Assembly: GCF_014653435.1 (NCBI RefSeq)
Contig: NZ_BNAO01000001.1
Coordinates: 653,521 to 717,520 of the forward strand
DNA from: Alishewanella longhuensis
GTDB lineage: Bacteria; Pseudomonadota; Gammaproteobacteria; Enterobacterales; Alteromonadaceae
Length of the DNA: 64,000 nt
Direction: 5' to 3'
The position numbers were made by a program, and so were the translations under genes. Below are positions 28,080 to 37,650 of this stretch, piece by piece. Numbering within the stretch: the first letter of the stretch is position 1; each line of letters opens with the position of its first letter. The notes beneath the pieces are model-generated. The model saw only the letters and a list, made by a program, of their open reading frames with translations. It searched no databases and was not told the origin of the DNA.

Positions 28080-28105
28080 AAAAGCCGGAGTAATCCGGCT
28101 TTTTT
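28080..28105 (+). terminator. Rho-independent terminator of the RND operon (bidirectional)
   Basis: AGCCGGA, loop GTAA and TCCGGCT, followed by six T. On the minus strand the stem ends in TTTT, so it can also serve the convergent ABC-F gene. Confidence 0.85.
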
Positions 28106-28152
28106 ATGCGGCCGCAGTTATTGTCAGCCCTACTGCATTTGGTTTTACGCTT

Positions 28153-29697
28153 TTAAATTTGCAATACCGTGTCGATACCCAACTGCGCGATAAAGTGCTG
28201 ATCGTGACTTACCACCACAAAGCCTGCCGGATAGTGATACAGCGCTTCTGCCAGCAAGGTTTTGGTTTCTAAATCCAGATGATTATCCGGCTCGTCTAAT
28301 AACAGCAGGCTATCGTTATGCTGGCTGACCATAAGCATGGCCAGCTTCATACGTTCGCCGCCACTTAATACGCCCGCGGGTTGTAATGCTTTATCGGCGC
28401 GTAAACCGGCGCTGGCTAATAAGGTGCGGGCGGCGGTTTCGCTGATAAGTGGGCAGTATTGGCGCAGGTTAGCCAGGGCACTTTGGCTAAAGTTGAGCAA
28501 GCTAAAGTGCTGATCCAGATAGTGCACAGTGCAGTTTAGTTGCAATTGACCTGCCGCAGGTGCGAGCAGGCCCGCCAGGGTTTGCAGTAAGGTCGATTTG
28601 CCACTGCCATTACGGCCTTGCAAATGCACCCGTTGCTTGTTGCGCCAGTTAAAACTTAGCGGCTGGCGATTACCGTATGCCAGTTGCAGAGCCACGGCAT
28701 TGACCCACAACTTATTGTTGTTTGCTGCCGTTGCCTGTAGGTAAAACTGCTGCGGTTTAATGATCTCTTGCTGCGCTTTTACCTGTTGTAGCTGTTGCTG
28801 CGCCTGCTTTAGCTGATGTTGCTCTTGCGTGCGCCTTGCTGATACGGCACTTTGGGCGCGGTTTTTTTGGTAGTCCAGCAGTATCGTTGCCTGACTGCCA
28901 CGCCGCTTTTCGCCTTGTTGCTGCCGTTTAGCAGCGCGTTCTGCGGCGCTTTGTGCCTGGCGCTGTTGTTGCGCCAGATTACGTTCTGCCTGTTGGCGTT
29001 GCTGTTGCAAAGCCGTGTGTTGTAACTGGCGCTGCTGCTGATAAAAGGCGTAGTTACCACCATAGCGGTGTAAGCCGATACTGGTTAATTCATACAACAC
29101 ACTGGCTTGCTGCAGAAGTGCCTGATCATGGCTTATCAGCAAAATGGCGGTTTTTGGCCGGGCCAAAAAGCGCGCAATACGCTGACTTAGCCAAAAGCGT
29201 GCCTCTGAGTCCAGATGATTCGAGGGTTCATCCAGAATAAGCAGTGGCCGCTGCTGGTAAAAGGCCCACCAGAGTCGCAGGTGATTAAGCTGGCCACCGC
29301 TTAAGCTGCTGCACACTTGCCACAGGTCCGGCGTTGCACCAATCTGTTGCAGTTCATGGCAAAGGTCGTCTTGCAGTTGCCAATGCCCGTCAATCAGGCT
29401 CAGGGAGCCAGTATCACAATGCCCGTTCGCCAATTGTTGCAGGGCGTTAAGGATAGGGGTAATACCAAGCAGATCGGCCAGCCGAAGTTGCTGCCAGTGC
29501 GTTGGTGGTAGTTGTGGCAGCAAATAGCAATCTGCTGGCTGTTGCGCGGCCAGTTGCGCTGCCAACAGCGATTTACCAATACCATTACGGCCAATTAGGG
29601 CACTTAGGCCGCTATCCAGCGACAAACGGATATCACGGTACAGTATATCGCCATTCGCCAGGCTAAAGCTGCAAGGGGAAAAGTGGTATAAGGTCAT
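28153..29697 (-). CDS. ABC-F family ATP-binding protein
   Basis: A 514-aa soluble protein with two ABC domains and no membrane segments. The Walker A motifs are GRNGIGKS and GRNGSGKS. The signatures are LSGGQLNHLRL and LSGGERMKLAM; the Walker B regions are LLILDEPSNHLD and LLLLDEPDNHLD. A long Gln/Ala/Arg-rich coiled coil joins the domains. ABC-F proteins act on the ribosome (translation factor or antibiotic protection). The linker is very basic, as in Uup/YheS relatives. I chose ATG 29697 because GGGAGG lies close upstream. Confidence 0.88.
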   Translation of the reverse strand: MTLYHFSPCSFSLANGDILYRDIRLSLDSGLSALIGRNGIGKSLLAAQLAAQQPADCYLLPQLPPTHWQQLRLADLLGITPILNALQQLANGHCDTGSLSLIDGHWQLQDDLCHELQQIGATPDLWQVCSSLSGGQLNHLRLWWAFYQQRPLLILDEPSNHLDSEARFWLSQRIARFLARPKTAILLISHDQALLQQASVLYELTSIGLHRYGGNYAFYQQQRQLQHTALQQQRQQAERNLAQQQRQAQSAAERAAKRQQQGEKRRGSQATILLDYQKNRAQSAVSARRTQEQHQLKQAQQQLQQVKAQQEIIKPQQFYLQATAANNNKLWVNAVALQLAYGNRQPLSFNWRNKQRVHLQGRNGSGKSTLLQTLAGLLAPAAGQLQLNCTVHYLDQHFSLLNFSQSALANLRQYCPLISETAARTLLASAGLRADKALQPAGVLSGGERMKLAMLMVSQHNDSLLLLDEPDNHLDLETKTLLAEALYHYPAGFVVVSHDQHFIAQLGIDTVLQI

Positions 29698-29948
29698 AAA
29701 GCCTCCCGATAACTCAGGGGGCGGGTAATAAGAATAGCTAGGGCAGTGCTGCTGAAAGCCCAACCGAAACAAACCCGCTAACCCTGATAAGTCCAAAAAA
29801 TAATATTGACGGCTAATCAGGATTTAGTTGTTCATTTCGATGTGGTGCTCCAAAAAGTGGGGACTGCGGCGAAATTATAATCTATTTTACTGCGATCTCA
29901 AGAGCAGCGATAAATGTAGCTCAGTACTCTTACAGATTCTTATTTTTG

Positions 29949-29973
29949 AAAGCCGGGTGAGTCCGGCTTTTTT
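29949..29973. terminator. Terminator-like hairpin downstream of the AHSA1 gene
   Basis: AAAGCCGG, loop GTGAGT, CCGGCTTT. Six T follow on the plus strand and three on the minus strand. It lies 22 bases beyond the stop of the minus-strand gene at 29995. The stronger plus-strand T-run has no upstream plus-strand gene that I can see. Confidence 0.6.
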
Positions 29974-29994
29974 ACTCAGCCGGATCAGGCCTGA

Positions 29995-30447
29995 TTAAGG
30001 TTGATCCGGGATGTCGGGCTCGGTCAGCAGCGCCAGCAATTGCAAGGATTCCTGCCAGCCAGCATAACAGAATTCAGCCGGTATGGCTTCTGGCACACCG
30101 CTTTGCTCAATCGTCAGTTCTGTCCCTATTAGTACTGGCTTTAAGCGGATCGTTACCTGCATTTGACCGGGTAAGATGGGATCGTCAAACTGGTCATTCA
30201 AGCGGATCAGGCTATTGGGCACTAACTCTAAAAAAGTACCAGCAAAGCTATGACTTTTGCCGCTGCTAAAGTTAGTGAAAGCCATTTTATAACCACCACC
30301 AACCCTGGCATCCATACTGAATACCTGACAAGTAAAACCGTGCGGTGGGTACCATTTTACCAGCGCCTCAGGCTCTAAAAAGGCGCGATACACCCGCTCT
30401 GGCGGGGCCTTTAAGACCCGATGTAGAGTAATGGTATTGCCTGACAT
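29995..30447 (-). CDS. SRPBCC/AHSA1-domain protein
   Basis: A 150-aa protein with the activator-of-Hsp90-like START fold. The opening HRVLKAPPERVYRAFLEPEALVKWYPPHGF and the central DARVGGGYKMAF strand are diagnostic. Proteins of this type bind small hydrophobic ligands, and the specific role is unknown. GGAGACGC precedes the ATG. It stands alone, 70 bases downstream of the thioesterase gene on the same strand. Confidence 0.88.
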   Translation of the reverse strand: MSGNTITLHRVLKAPPERVYRAFLEPEALVKWYPPHGFTCQVFSMDARVGGGYKMAFTNFSSGKSHSFAGTFLELVPNSLIRLNDQFDDPILPGQMQVTIRLKPVLIGTELTIEQSGVPEAIPAEFCYAGWQESLQLLALLTEPDIPDQP

Positions 30448-30517
30448 AATGCGTCTCCTGTAACAAAAAAGCGCTAATGTACAGCTGTTGTTTAAACACT
30501 GCGTAAACGATAACGGG

Positions 30518-30949
30518 TTATTCCAGATCCAGATTTAAGGTACGCAGCTCTTTTACTGTTTGCGTTTGCAACATCTCCAGGGTTTTATGGTGTGGTTCTG
30601 GCCGTTGCGTTTGTGCGTCTACTCTCACAAACACAATATCATCGGCAAAGCAGATGGTCTTTTTAGTGGCTTTATTGCGCACTAAGCAGCTTACGGTAAT
30701 CGAGGTTCTGCCAACGGCTTTGGTGGCCAAGCCAAACTCGACCACATCGCCAAGTTTAGCGGGGCTCTCAAAACTGATGGCGCCCATATGCTTGGTAACC
30801 AGGCTATTGGTCTCAAGCTGGCAAATAGCGTAAATCGCTGCCTCTTCATCTATCCATTCCAGTGCCCTGCCACCAAACAGCGCATTGGCATAATTTAAAT
30901 CACCTTGCATAACTAGCCGACGACTTAGAAAGCGCATATTTTCATCCAT
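30518..30949 (-). CDS. Acyl-CoA thioesterase (hotdog fold, YciA-like)
   Basis: A 143-aa hotdog protein. The family block NYANALFGGRALEWIDEEAAIYA and the substrate-pocket region MGAISFESPAKLGDVVEF are clear. It would hydrolyse acyl-CoA esters in the cytoplasm. I start at ATG 30949 (MDENMRFLSRR); an ATG at 30937 and a longer frame to 31027 are alternatives. The extension to 31027 looks non-conserved and touches the stop of the gene before it. It is probably co-transcribed with the DUF502 gene. Confidence 0.85.
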   Translation of the reverse strand: MDENMRFLSRRLVMQGDLNYANALFGGRALEWIDEEAAIYAICQLETNSLVTKHMGAISFESPAKLGDVVEFGLATKAVGRTSITVSCLVRNKATKKTICFADDIVFVRVDAQTQRPEPHHKTLEMLQTQTVKELRTLNLDLE

Positions 30950-31027
30950 ACCGTTGTAATTTGATATTTTAGTATAACAGTGCTGACGCAGTGCACCAAT
31001 GTGCCCTGAGTTGATAGCTAAAAGCAT

Positions 31028-31639
31028 TTAATATTTTGCGGCCCCTGGCGCTTTGCTGCTACCTAAGCCACCACTGAGGACCAGTTGCAAGGCTTCGGCG
31101 GGTTTCATATCAATGTTACGGGTACAGCTGCGCGGGATGATGATGGTATAGCCACCGACGTTATAAGCCATTGGAATAAATACCGCCAGTTGCTCTTCCT
31201 GCATCAGTGAAGACATACGATCGCCCGGCTGTCCGCCCTGTTTGGTGACAATGCCAATTAATTCAATTTCAGAGGAGGGTAGCTTTACCATCACTACCGA
31301 GCCATCGGTAAAGTTTTTGCCGGACATCACGTCAATAATGTCTTGCAGCATGCCGTAGATCTGTTTGGTGCCGGGGAGCTTCATTAAAACCTTGCCGGGC
31401 ACTTGCCACAACCAGTTAAAACTTGGCCAGCGCGCACTATAGCCAATGGCGGTGCATACGCCTAAAAACCCCAATATTGCCATACCTGGCAGGTACCATT
31501 CACCCGGTAAGACGACTTGCAGCACCGGCGTTAATACCGTTTCAACCGTTAGTAGCAGCCAGCGCAGGAGCTCGATAGTGATAACCAGTGGCAAAACAAT
31601 CGCCAGACCTTTTAATAAACTTTTAACAATGACTTTCAT
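31028..31639 (-). CDS. DUF502 family membrane protein
   Basis: A 203-aa protein with two N-terminal membrane helices (about residues 10-30 and 48-68). A conserved soluble part follows: GKVLMKLPGTKQIYG, then VMVKLPSSEIELIGIVTKQGG and FIPMAYNVGGYTIIIPR. These are hallmarks of the widespread DUF502 family, whose function is not settled. It is the first gene of a probable pair with the thioesterase. Confidence 0.88.
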   Translation of the reverse strand: MKVIVKSLLKGLAIVLPLVITIELLRWLLLTVETVLTPVLQVVLPGEWYLPGMAILGFLGVCTAIGYSARWPSFNWLWQVPGKVLMKLPGTKQIYGMLQDIIDVMSGKNFTDGSVVMVKLPSSEIELIGIVTKQGGQPGDRMSSLMQEEQLAVFIPMAYNVGGYTIIIPRSCTRNIDMKPAEALQLVLSGGLGSSKAPGAAKY

Positions 31640-31767
31640 CAGGTTTTTATCGCACAGCTAAACGAAGTAGTCGTAGCATAACAGCTCTGCAAAGCATTAC
31701 ACCATAAAAGCCTGGGTTCAGTTACTTTTAGCTATACTGCTTAGCCATACAGCAACAGGAGCTACTG

Positions 31768-32400
31768 ATGTCGGAAGATTATCTTAACCCGTCTGATCCT
31801 TTGGCCAAGCATCATAAACCCGCGAATTTATCGGATCGTATTGCGCTGCGCCTAACCAAAATGCTGCGTTTTTGCGCTGATACCTTTTTTGCCAAACGCT
31901 ACGGCCACCGTGCGGTGATTTTGGAAACGGTAGCCGGTGTGCCCGGTATGGTCGCCGGTATGTTACGTCATATGCGCAGTTTACGCCGGATGGAAGATGA
32001 TCATGGCTGGATCCGCACATTGCTGGACGAAGCCGAAAACGAGCGAATGCACCTGATGACCTTTATTGAAATCGCCAAACCAAACTGGTTTGAACGGTTA
32101 TTAATACTGCTAGCACAGGGGCTGTTTTTTAGCGGCTTTTTATTGCTTTATATTTTTTCGGCTAAAACAGCACACCGCTTAGTGGGCTACTTTGAAGAAG
32201 AAGCGGTGTTTAGCTATAGCTGTTATCTGGCAGAGATAGATAGCGGCGCTATCGACAATATTGCCGCGCCGCAAATTGCTATAGATTACTGGCAGCTACC
32301 GGCTGATGCCAGATTACGTGATGTGGTTATTGCCGTGCGGGCAGATGAAGCCGGACATCGTGACGTGAACCATGACTTGGCTAACCAATTAGCGAGCTAA
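31768..32400 (+). CDS. Alternative oxidase (cyanide-insensitive ubiquinol oxidase)
   Basis: A 210-aa di-iron oxidase. Four iron-ligand motifs are visible in order: LET in [12 protein letters not shown] (near residue 52), NERMHL (91-96), FEEEAVFSY (about 142) and [11 protein letters not shown] (about 192). AOX accepts electrons from ubiquinol and reduces oxygen to water without pumping protons, as a monotopic protein on the inner membrane. Bacterial copies are patchy (for example in Vibrio fischeri, where it is linked to nitric oxide tolerance). AACAGGAGC precedes the ATG. No respiratory neighbours are present. Confidence 0.93.
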   Translation: MSEDYLNPSDPLAKHHKPANLSDRIALRLTKMLRFCADTFFAKRYGHRAVILETVAGVPGMVAGMLRHMRSLRRMEDDHGWIRTLLDEAENERMHLMTFIEIAKPNWFERLLILLAQGLFFSGFLLLYIFSAKTAHRLVGYFEEEAVFSYSCYLAEIDSGAIDNIAAPQIAIDYWQLPADARLRDVVIAVRADEAGHRDVNHDLANQLAS

Positions 32401-32511
32401 GCAAATCAGGCTACGCGAAGACTGCGTAAAAAGTTAGGATAAAAACGCCTTAAGCTATTGCTGTCGTTAGCCTAAGCAGCCAAAATAGCGCTCTTATTGG
32501 TTGGGGTGCTT

Positions 32512-33135
32512 ATGGTTAATCTCACATTGCTGGGCGCTTTTATTCCCACTTTTTTATTTGTCTCAGTAACGCCTGGCATGTGCATGACCCTGGCGATGAC
32601 ACTGGGTATGAGCCAGGGTGTACGCCGCACCTTTTGGATGATGTGGGGCGAAATGCTGGGGGTTGGCTTAGTGGCCATGGCGGCAGTGCTGGGCGTAGCA
32701 GCGCTAATGCTGCAATTTCCTACAGTGTTTCAGTGGTTTAAGATTGTTGGCGCCTGCTACCTTGGCTATATTGGCCTGCAAATGTGGCGGGCTAAAGGCA
32801 AACTGGCAGTACCCGAGTTAGGCGCTTCGCCGCAATTGATGCCCAGAACCACCTTGTTTAGTCAGGGCTTTGTGACGGCGGTGTCTAACCCTAAAGGCTG
32901 GGCTTTTCATATGGCGTTGTTGCCGCCCTTTATCGACAGCAAACTGGCATTTTGGCCACAGCTATTGGTGCTGGTGCTGATTATTTTGCTACTCGAATTT
33001 TTATCTATGTTGCTGTACGCCAGTGGCGGTAAAGCGCTGGCGTCTTTGCTGCGTCAGCAAAGTAAAGTGCAGTGGCTAAACCGGATTGCCGCTAGTCTAA
33101 TGTTTGCCGTGGCGCTGTGGATGTTACTTGGATAA
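32512..33135 (+). CDS. LysE/RhtB-family amino-acid exporter
   Basis: A 207-aa protein with six predicted helices. The LysE/RhtB opening is LLGAFIPTFLFVSVTPGMCMTLAMTLGMSQG, with TPG and the following M-rich helix. It exports amino acids or derivatives; the substrate is unknown. I chose ATG 32512 after TGGGGTG, not the GTG-like start 15 bases earlier. It is a single gene between aox and pepD. Confidence 0.88.
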   Translation: MVNLTLLGAFIPTFLFVSVTPGMCMTLAMTLGMSQGVRRTFWMMWGEMLGVGLVAMAAVLGVAALMLQFPTVFQWFKIVGACYLGYIGLQMWRAKGKLAVPELGASPQLMPRTTLFSQGFVTAVSNPKGWAFHMALLPPFIDSKLAFWPQLLVLVLIILLLEFLSMLLYASGGKALASLLRQQSKVQWLNRIAASLMFAVALWMLLG

Positions 33136-33278
33136 TTGGCAACTATTTTATACCCCTGTAGTGTAGTTTTTACACTTTGCGACCAGTCTCCAACTGCCTG
33201 CTGTGGCGGGTCTCTTCGCCCTGCGCTAGCTATGATAAACTCCGTAAAATTTTTCCAGAGTTGTAATCAGGAGTTACT

Positions 33279-34739
33279 GTGACCGCTATTTCCAGTTTAT
33301 ATCCGCAGCCGTTGTGGCAATGGTTTGCGCAAATTTGTGCTATTCCGCATCCCTCTAAGCATGAACAGGCACTAAGCCGTCATATTCAGGCCTGGGCGCG
33401 TGATAAAGGGTTAACGGTGCTGGAAGATAAAGTGGGCAATTTGATTATCAAAAAACCCGCAACAGCAGGTATGGAGAACCGCAAAACCGTGGTGATCCAG
33501 GCACACCTGGATATGGTACCGCAGAAAAACGCCGATAAAAAACATGACTTTACTAAAGATCCTATCGAAGCTTATGTCGACGGTGACTGGGTAACAGCCA
33601 ATGGCACTACCCTGGGAGCCGATAACGGCATTGGTATGGCTTCTGCGCTGGCCATTTTGGGTAGCGATGAGATAAAACATGGCCCACTGGAAGTATTGTT
33701 AACGGTTGACGAAGAAGCCGGAATGACCGGCGCCTTTGCCTTAGAAGCGGGCATGTTAGAGGCGGAGATCCTGATTAATACCGATTCTGAGCAGGAAGGC
33801 GAGATCTATATGGGCTGCGCCGGCGGCGTAGATGCCGAATTTACTGTGCCGATGCAATGGCAGCCGCTGCCTGCTGGGCATCAGGCTTACCGTTTAACTA
33901 TCAGTGGCTTAAAAGGTGGCCATTCTGGCGTGAATATTCATTTAGGTCGCGGTAATGCTAACAAGCTGTTAGCGCGTTTCTTGGTGGAACAGGCCAGCGA
34001 ACTGGATTTTAAAGTCAGTGAAATTGCCGGTGGTTCGCTACGCAATGCCATTCCGCGTGAAGCAGAAGTGGTGATTACCCTGGCTGCCGATAAAAGAGCG
34101 TTGCTGGAAGAGAAAGCAGCAGCATATCAAGCGTTATTGCAGCAAGAACTCTCAGCGACTGAGCCTGCGTTAAAGCTGGCTGTCACCGAAACCATTTTAC
34201 CGTCTCAGGTAATGAGCACTGAGTCGCAGCAGAGTCTGCTGCATCTGATCAACGTATGCCCGAATGGCGTAATGCGCATGAGTGATGATATTGCTGGTGT
34301 GGTTGAAACCTCGCTGAATTTGGGGGTGATCACAACGCAGGGCGACAGCGTGCAGGTACTGTGTTTAATTCGCTCGTTAATTGATTCTGGCCGTGAGCAG
34401 TTAGAGTCGATGCTCGCCTCGTTAGCGGCGTTGGCGAAAGTGAACGTGAAGTTTAGCGGGGCTTATCCGGGTTGGAAGCCGGATCCAAGCTCACCGGTGA
34501 TGGCAATTGTTAAAGACACCTATCAGGATATTTATAACAAAGAGCCGGTGATTATGGTGATCCATGCCGGTTTAGAATGTGGTTTATTTAAAAAGCCCTA
34601 TCCAGAAATGGACATGGTATCGATAGGCCCAACCATCCGTTATCCACATGGTCCGGATGAGATGGTGAATATTGAAACGGTAGGCCAGTACTGGCAATTA
34701 TTGTTGGCGGTGCTAGAGCGCATTCCAGAGAAGGCTTAA
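33279..34739 (+). CDS. pepD: Aminoacyl-histidine dipeptidase (peptidase D)
   Basis: A 486-aa M20-family di-zinc dipeptidase. Metal-binding blocks are IQAHLDMVPQK, LGADNGIGMA (bridging Asp), DEEAGMTGAF (general base Glu-Glu), NTDSEQEGE and the C-terminal IHAGLECGLF. The length matches E. coli PepD (485 aa). It cleaves Xaa-His and other dipeptides in the cytoplasm. The start is GTG 33279 with AGGAG upstream. A strong terminator follows. Confidence 0.95.
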   Translation: MTAISSLYPQPLWQWFAQICAIPHPSKHEQALSRHIQAWARDKGLTVLEDKVGNLIIKKPATAGMENRKTVVIQAHLDMVPQKNADKKHDFTKDPIEAYVDGDWVTANGTTLGADNGIGMASALAILGSDEIKHGPLEVLLTVDEEAGMTGAFALEAGMLEAEILINTDSEQEGEIYMGCAGGVDAEFTVPMQWQPLPAGHQAYRLTISGLKGGHSGVNIHLGRGNANKLLARFLVEQASELDFKVSEIAGGSLRNAIPREAEVVITLAADKRALLEEKAAAYQALLQQELSATEPALKLAVTETILPSQVMSTESQQSLLHLINVCPNGVMRMSDDIAGVVETSLNLGVITTQGDSVQVLCLIRSLIDSGREQLESMLASLAALAKVNVKFSGAYPGWKPDPSSPVMAIVKDTYQDIYNKEPVIMVIHAGLECGLFKKPYPEMDMVSIGPTIRYPHGPDEMVNIETVGQYWQLLLAVLERIPEKA

Positions 34740-34789
34740 GCACAGCGTTGTTAGGCAATGTTAAGCCTTTGACCGCTTAGGCTCACATC

Positions 34790-34825
34790 AACTAAAAACG
34801 CCGGCAGCTGTCGGCGTTTTTAGTT
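34790..34825. terminator. Bidirectional terminator between pepD and the lipocalin
   Basis: AACTAAAAACGCCG pairs perfectly with CGGCGTTTTTAGTT around an 8-base loop. The A-run and T-run flank the GC stem on both sides, so it stops transcription from both convergent genes. Confidence 0.9.
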
Positions 34826-34882
34826 GGAGGGTGTTAGTTTTACACCCTAACATTCAGGGATTACCGCTATCTGCCCTAGTCT

Positions 34883-35407
34883 TTAGTTACAGACGCTTAG
34901 CCAAATTAACTTTTCTACTGCAATACCAATGCGCTCTGCTTCTGCCAGATAAGGCGCACATTCAGCTTGAGTGAGTTGAGGCTTGCGTGCGAGCAACCAG
35001 GCGTATTTCAAATTGGGGCCGACCACCAGTGCAATCTGGTAATCGTTATCTAACTTGGCAATATTATAACCACCATAAAAAGGCCCGAAAAATGACACCT
35101 TTAAGCGGCCAGTATTGCTGTCGCCAACAAAGTAGGCCTTGCCCTCTGCGGTTTTCCAGCGCTCTTTTGCCGCCTCATAGCCTTTATTAAGCACCGCTAC
35201 ACCGCCATCTTCACGCATATTGTATTCTGCTGTTACCTGGGTTAACCCACGTTCAAACGAGTGATCCAACCGGGCTATTTCATGCCAGGTACCCAAATAG
35301 CGCTCTAGTTCAAACGGCGTTACGGGGGTAACCTTATCTGGCACACTGGTACAGCCGTTGAGCAGTACGGCACCCAGAAAAGCCAGGCAAAGGGTAAAAG
35401 CGCGCAT
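34883..35407 (-). CDS. blc: Outer-membrane lipocalin (Blc-like lipoprotein)
   Basis: A 174-aa protein with a lipoprotein signal ending in GAVLLNGC. The lipocalin motif follows: ELERYLGTWHEIARLDHSFERGLTQVTAEY (GxW and the family NxxR-like pattern). FFGPFYGGYNIAKLD and YAWLLARKP complete the fold. Blc-type proteins bind lysophospholipids or fatty acids at the outer membrane. AGGAA precedes ATG 35407; a start 21 bases upstream is less likely because it would spoil the signal peptide. Confidence 0.92.
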   Translation of the reverse strand: MRAFTLCLAFLGAVLLNGCTSVPDKVTPVTPFELERYLGTWHEIARLDHSFERGLTQVTAEYNMREDGGVAVLNKGYEAAKERWKTAEGKAYFVGDSNTGRLKVSFFGPFYGGYNIAKLDNDYQIALVVGPNLKYAWLLARKPQLTQAECAPYLAEAERIGIAVEKLIWLSVCN

Positions 35408-35484
35408 AAAAATTCCTGTATTAAGCAATCGATTTGCTAAGTGTATACGTTAAAGCAAGGTATTAGTTTAACAGGATGGCTAAC

Positions 35485-35850
35485 ATGGATAAAAATGTAC
35501 TGGGTGAGGCGTTAGCTGCGTGCTGCTTTAACCCGCGAACGGGCTATTTTCGTGATGGCTATTGCCGTACCTCTGGTGCAGATACGGGTAGCCATGTGTT
35601 ATGCGCAGCGATTACTGAAGAATTTTTAGAATACACCTTAAAGCAGGGGAATGATTTAATTACCCCTAAACCAGAATGGGATTTTCCGGGTTTACAAGCT
35701 GGTGATTTTTGGTGCTTATGCGCCGTGCGCTGGTTGGAAGCAGAGCAAGCCGGCGCTGCGCCCTTACTGAAATTGTCGGCGTGCCATGAACGCGCGCTAA
35801 GTTTTGCGCCGTTATCTTTACTTCAAGCGTACGCTATTGCCGAGGAATAA
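35485..35850 (+). CDS. DUF2237 family protein
   Basis: A 121-aa protein matching the DUF2237 pattern: VLGEALAACCFNPRTGYFRDGYCRT, then GSHVLCAAITEEFLEYTLKQGNDL and PGLQAGDFWCLCAVRWLEA. The function is unknown. ATG 35485 has AGG at a suitable distance; an ATG at 35476 is too close to it. Six bases separate its stop from the next ORF, with which it forms an operon seen in many proteobacteria. Confidence 0.85.
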   Translation: MDKNVLGEALAACCFNPRTGYFRDGYCRTSGADTGSHVLCAAITEEFLEYTLKQGNDLITPKPEWDFPGLQAGDFWCLCAVRWLEAEQAGAAPLLKLSACHERALSFAPLSLLQAYAIAEE

Positions 35851-35856
35851 TACTTT

Positions 35857-36108
35857 ATGACGGATTTTACCGACGAACAGCGCTCTCGCATTATCGAAAT
35901 GGCTTGGGAAGACAGAACCCCCTTTGAAGCGATTGAGCGTTTATTTGGCTTAAATGAAAGTGCGGTGATTAAACTGATGCGCGCTGAACTCAAAGCTAGC
36001 AGCTTTCGGTTATGGCGGGCCAGAGTCAGTGGGCGTAAAACCAAGCATTTAAAATTGCGCAATCCTGAGATTGACCGCGCCTATTGCCCAACACAGTATA
36101 AGCGCTAG
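35857..36108 (+). CDS. TIGR03643 family protein
   Basis: An 83-aa protein with the family pattern IIEMAWEDRTPFEAIERLFGLNESAVIKLMR, a helix-turn-helix-like block, followed by the basic RLWRARVSGRKTKH tail. The role is unknown. The close spacing to the DUF2237 gene supports co-expression. AGGAA lies upstream of the ATG. Confidence 0.85.
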   Translation: MTDFTDEQRSRIIEMAWEDRTPFEAIERLFGLNESAVIKLMRAELKASSFRLWRARVSGRKTKHLKLRNPEIDRAYCPTQYKR

Positions 36109-36189
36109 CGGCACTGCTGCTAAACCTGGTATGGGTTTCTCAAAGCAGTGGAACATGGTTAAATAGGGCGACTAATCAGAGGATGCCCC

Positions 36190-37650
36190 ATGTTGCCACT
36201 GCAAGATCCGACACTGCTTAAAACCGCTTCTTACCTTAATGGTGCTTGGTATACCCAGGCAAAAACGCAGTTTGCTGTTTATAACCCCGCAGATGGTACC
36301 TTGCTAGCAACCGTTGCTGCTGCAGGTGCAGAGCACGCTACAGAGGCGGTAGAGGCAGCAGCTGCGGCACAACCTGCTTGGGCAGCCTTGTCTGCAGCGG
36401 AGCGTGCCAAGGTGTTAAAGCGCTGGCAGCAGCTGTTTAGTCAGCATGAGCACGATCTGGCGCTATTACTGACCTTAGAGCAAGGCAAACCGCTGCATGA
36501 AGCTGAAGCGGAGATCCGGTATGGCGCTTCCTATTTGGAGTGGTTTGCCGAAGAAGCCAAACGCCTTTATGGTAGTATTATCCCCGCCCCAAGTAGCGAT
36601 AAACGTATTTTAGTGCAGCGCCAGCCTGTCGGTGTAGTTTCGGCTATTACTCCCTGGAATTTCCCTAATGCCATGTTAATGCGTAAAGCCGCTGCCGCCT
36701 TGGCAGCAGGTTGCAGTTTCGTGGTAAAAGCCGCTCAGCAAACTCCGCTATCGGCTTTAGCGTGCGCCGAGTTAGCGCATCGGGCCGGTATACCGGCTGG
36801 GGTGTTTAATGTGCTGGTAGGCACCGATGCTCAGGGTATTGGCGAGGTGTTAACCCGGCATCCAAAGGTGAATAAATTTAGTTTTACCGGCTCTACGGCT
36901 GTTGGAAAAAAATTGCTGCAGCAATGCGCTGAGGGCGTAAAACGCGTGACAATGGAGCTGGGGGGTAATGCACCCTTTATCGTCTTTGCCGATGCGGACT
37001 TAGATGCTGCGGTAACGGGATTGCTAGCCGCTAAGTTTCGCAATAGCGGCCAAACCTGTGTTTGTGCTAATAGAGTGTTGGTCGACGACAGGGTGCTGGC
37101 GCCATTTTTAGCAAAATTATTACCCGCAGTCGCCGCCTTAAAAGTTGGCGTAGGGACTGCTGCTGGCACACAACTGGGCCCTTTGATTGAAGAAAAAGCA
37201 CTAGTAAAAGTTGAGCAGTTGGTGGCTGATGCTATTGCTAAGGGCGCGCAACTGCAACTGGGTGGTACACGCCTGACCGCACATTCCTTGTTTTATTTAC
37301 CGACAATTCTAACGGCCGTTACGCCACAAATGGCACTAGTACAACAAGAAATCTTCGGCCCGGTTTTACCTATCATACGTTTTAGTGATGAAGCAGACGC
37401 CATCGCCCTCGCCAACGCGACCGAGTATGGTTTAGCTGCGTATTTTTACAGTAAAGATCTTGGTCGGGTGTTTCGGGTAGCGCAGGCACTGCAGTTTGGT
37501 ATGCTAGGGATTAATGAAGGCATTATCTCGAATGCTGCGGCGCCCTTTGGCGGTATTAAGCAATCGGGCTATGGCCGCGAAGGCTCGCAATATGGGCTAG
37601 ACGATTACACCGATTTAAAATATCTGTGTATAGGTGGTCTTGCCGATTGA
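36190..37650 (+). CDS. gabD: NAD(P)-dependent succinate-semialdehyde dehydrogenase-like ALDH
   Basis: A 486-aa aldehyde dehydrogenase. It shows the NAD pocket ITPWNFPNAMLMRKAAAALAAGC, the cofactor motif FTGSTAVGK, the catalytic Glu in VTMELGGNAPFIVF and the nucleophile Cys in NSGQTCVCANR. EIFGPVLPI follows. The length and sequence resemble GabD-type enzymes, which oxidise succinate semialdehyde to succinate, but no GABA transaminase is adjacent. The exact substrate is therefore an inference. AGAGGATG precedes the ATG. Confidence 0.85.
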   Translation: MLPLQDPTLLKTASYLNGAWYTQAKTQFAVYNPADGTLLATVAAAGAEHATEAVEAAAAAQPAWAALSAAERAKVLKRWQQLFSQHEHDLALLLTLEQGKPLHEAEAEIRYGASYLEWFAEEAKRLYGSIIPAPSSDKRILVQRQPVGVVSAITPWNFPNAMLMRKAAAALAAGCSFVVKAAQQTPLSALACAELAHRAGIPAGVFNVLVGTDAQGIGEVLTRHPKVNKFSFTGSTAVGKKLLQQCAEGVKRVTMELGGNAPFIVFADADLDAAVTGLLAAKFRNSGQTCVCANRVLVDDRVLAPFLAKLLPAVAALKVGVGTAAGTQLGPLIEEKALVKVEQLVADAIAKGAQLQLGGTRLTAHSLFYLPTILTAVTPQMALVQQEIFGPVLPIIRFSDEADAIALANATEYGLAAYFYSKDLGRVFRVAQALQFGMLGINEGIISNAAAPFGGIKQSGYGREGSQYGLDDYTDLKYLCIGGLAD

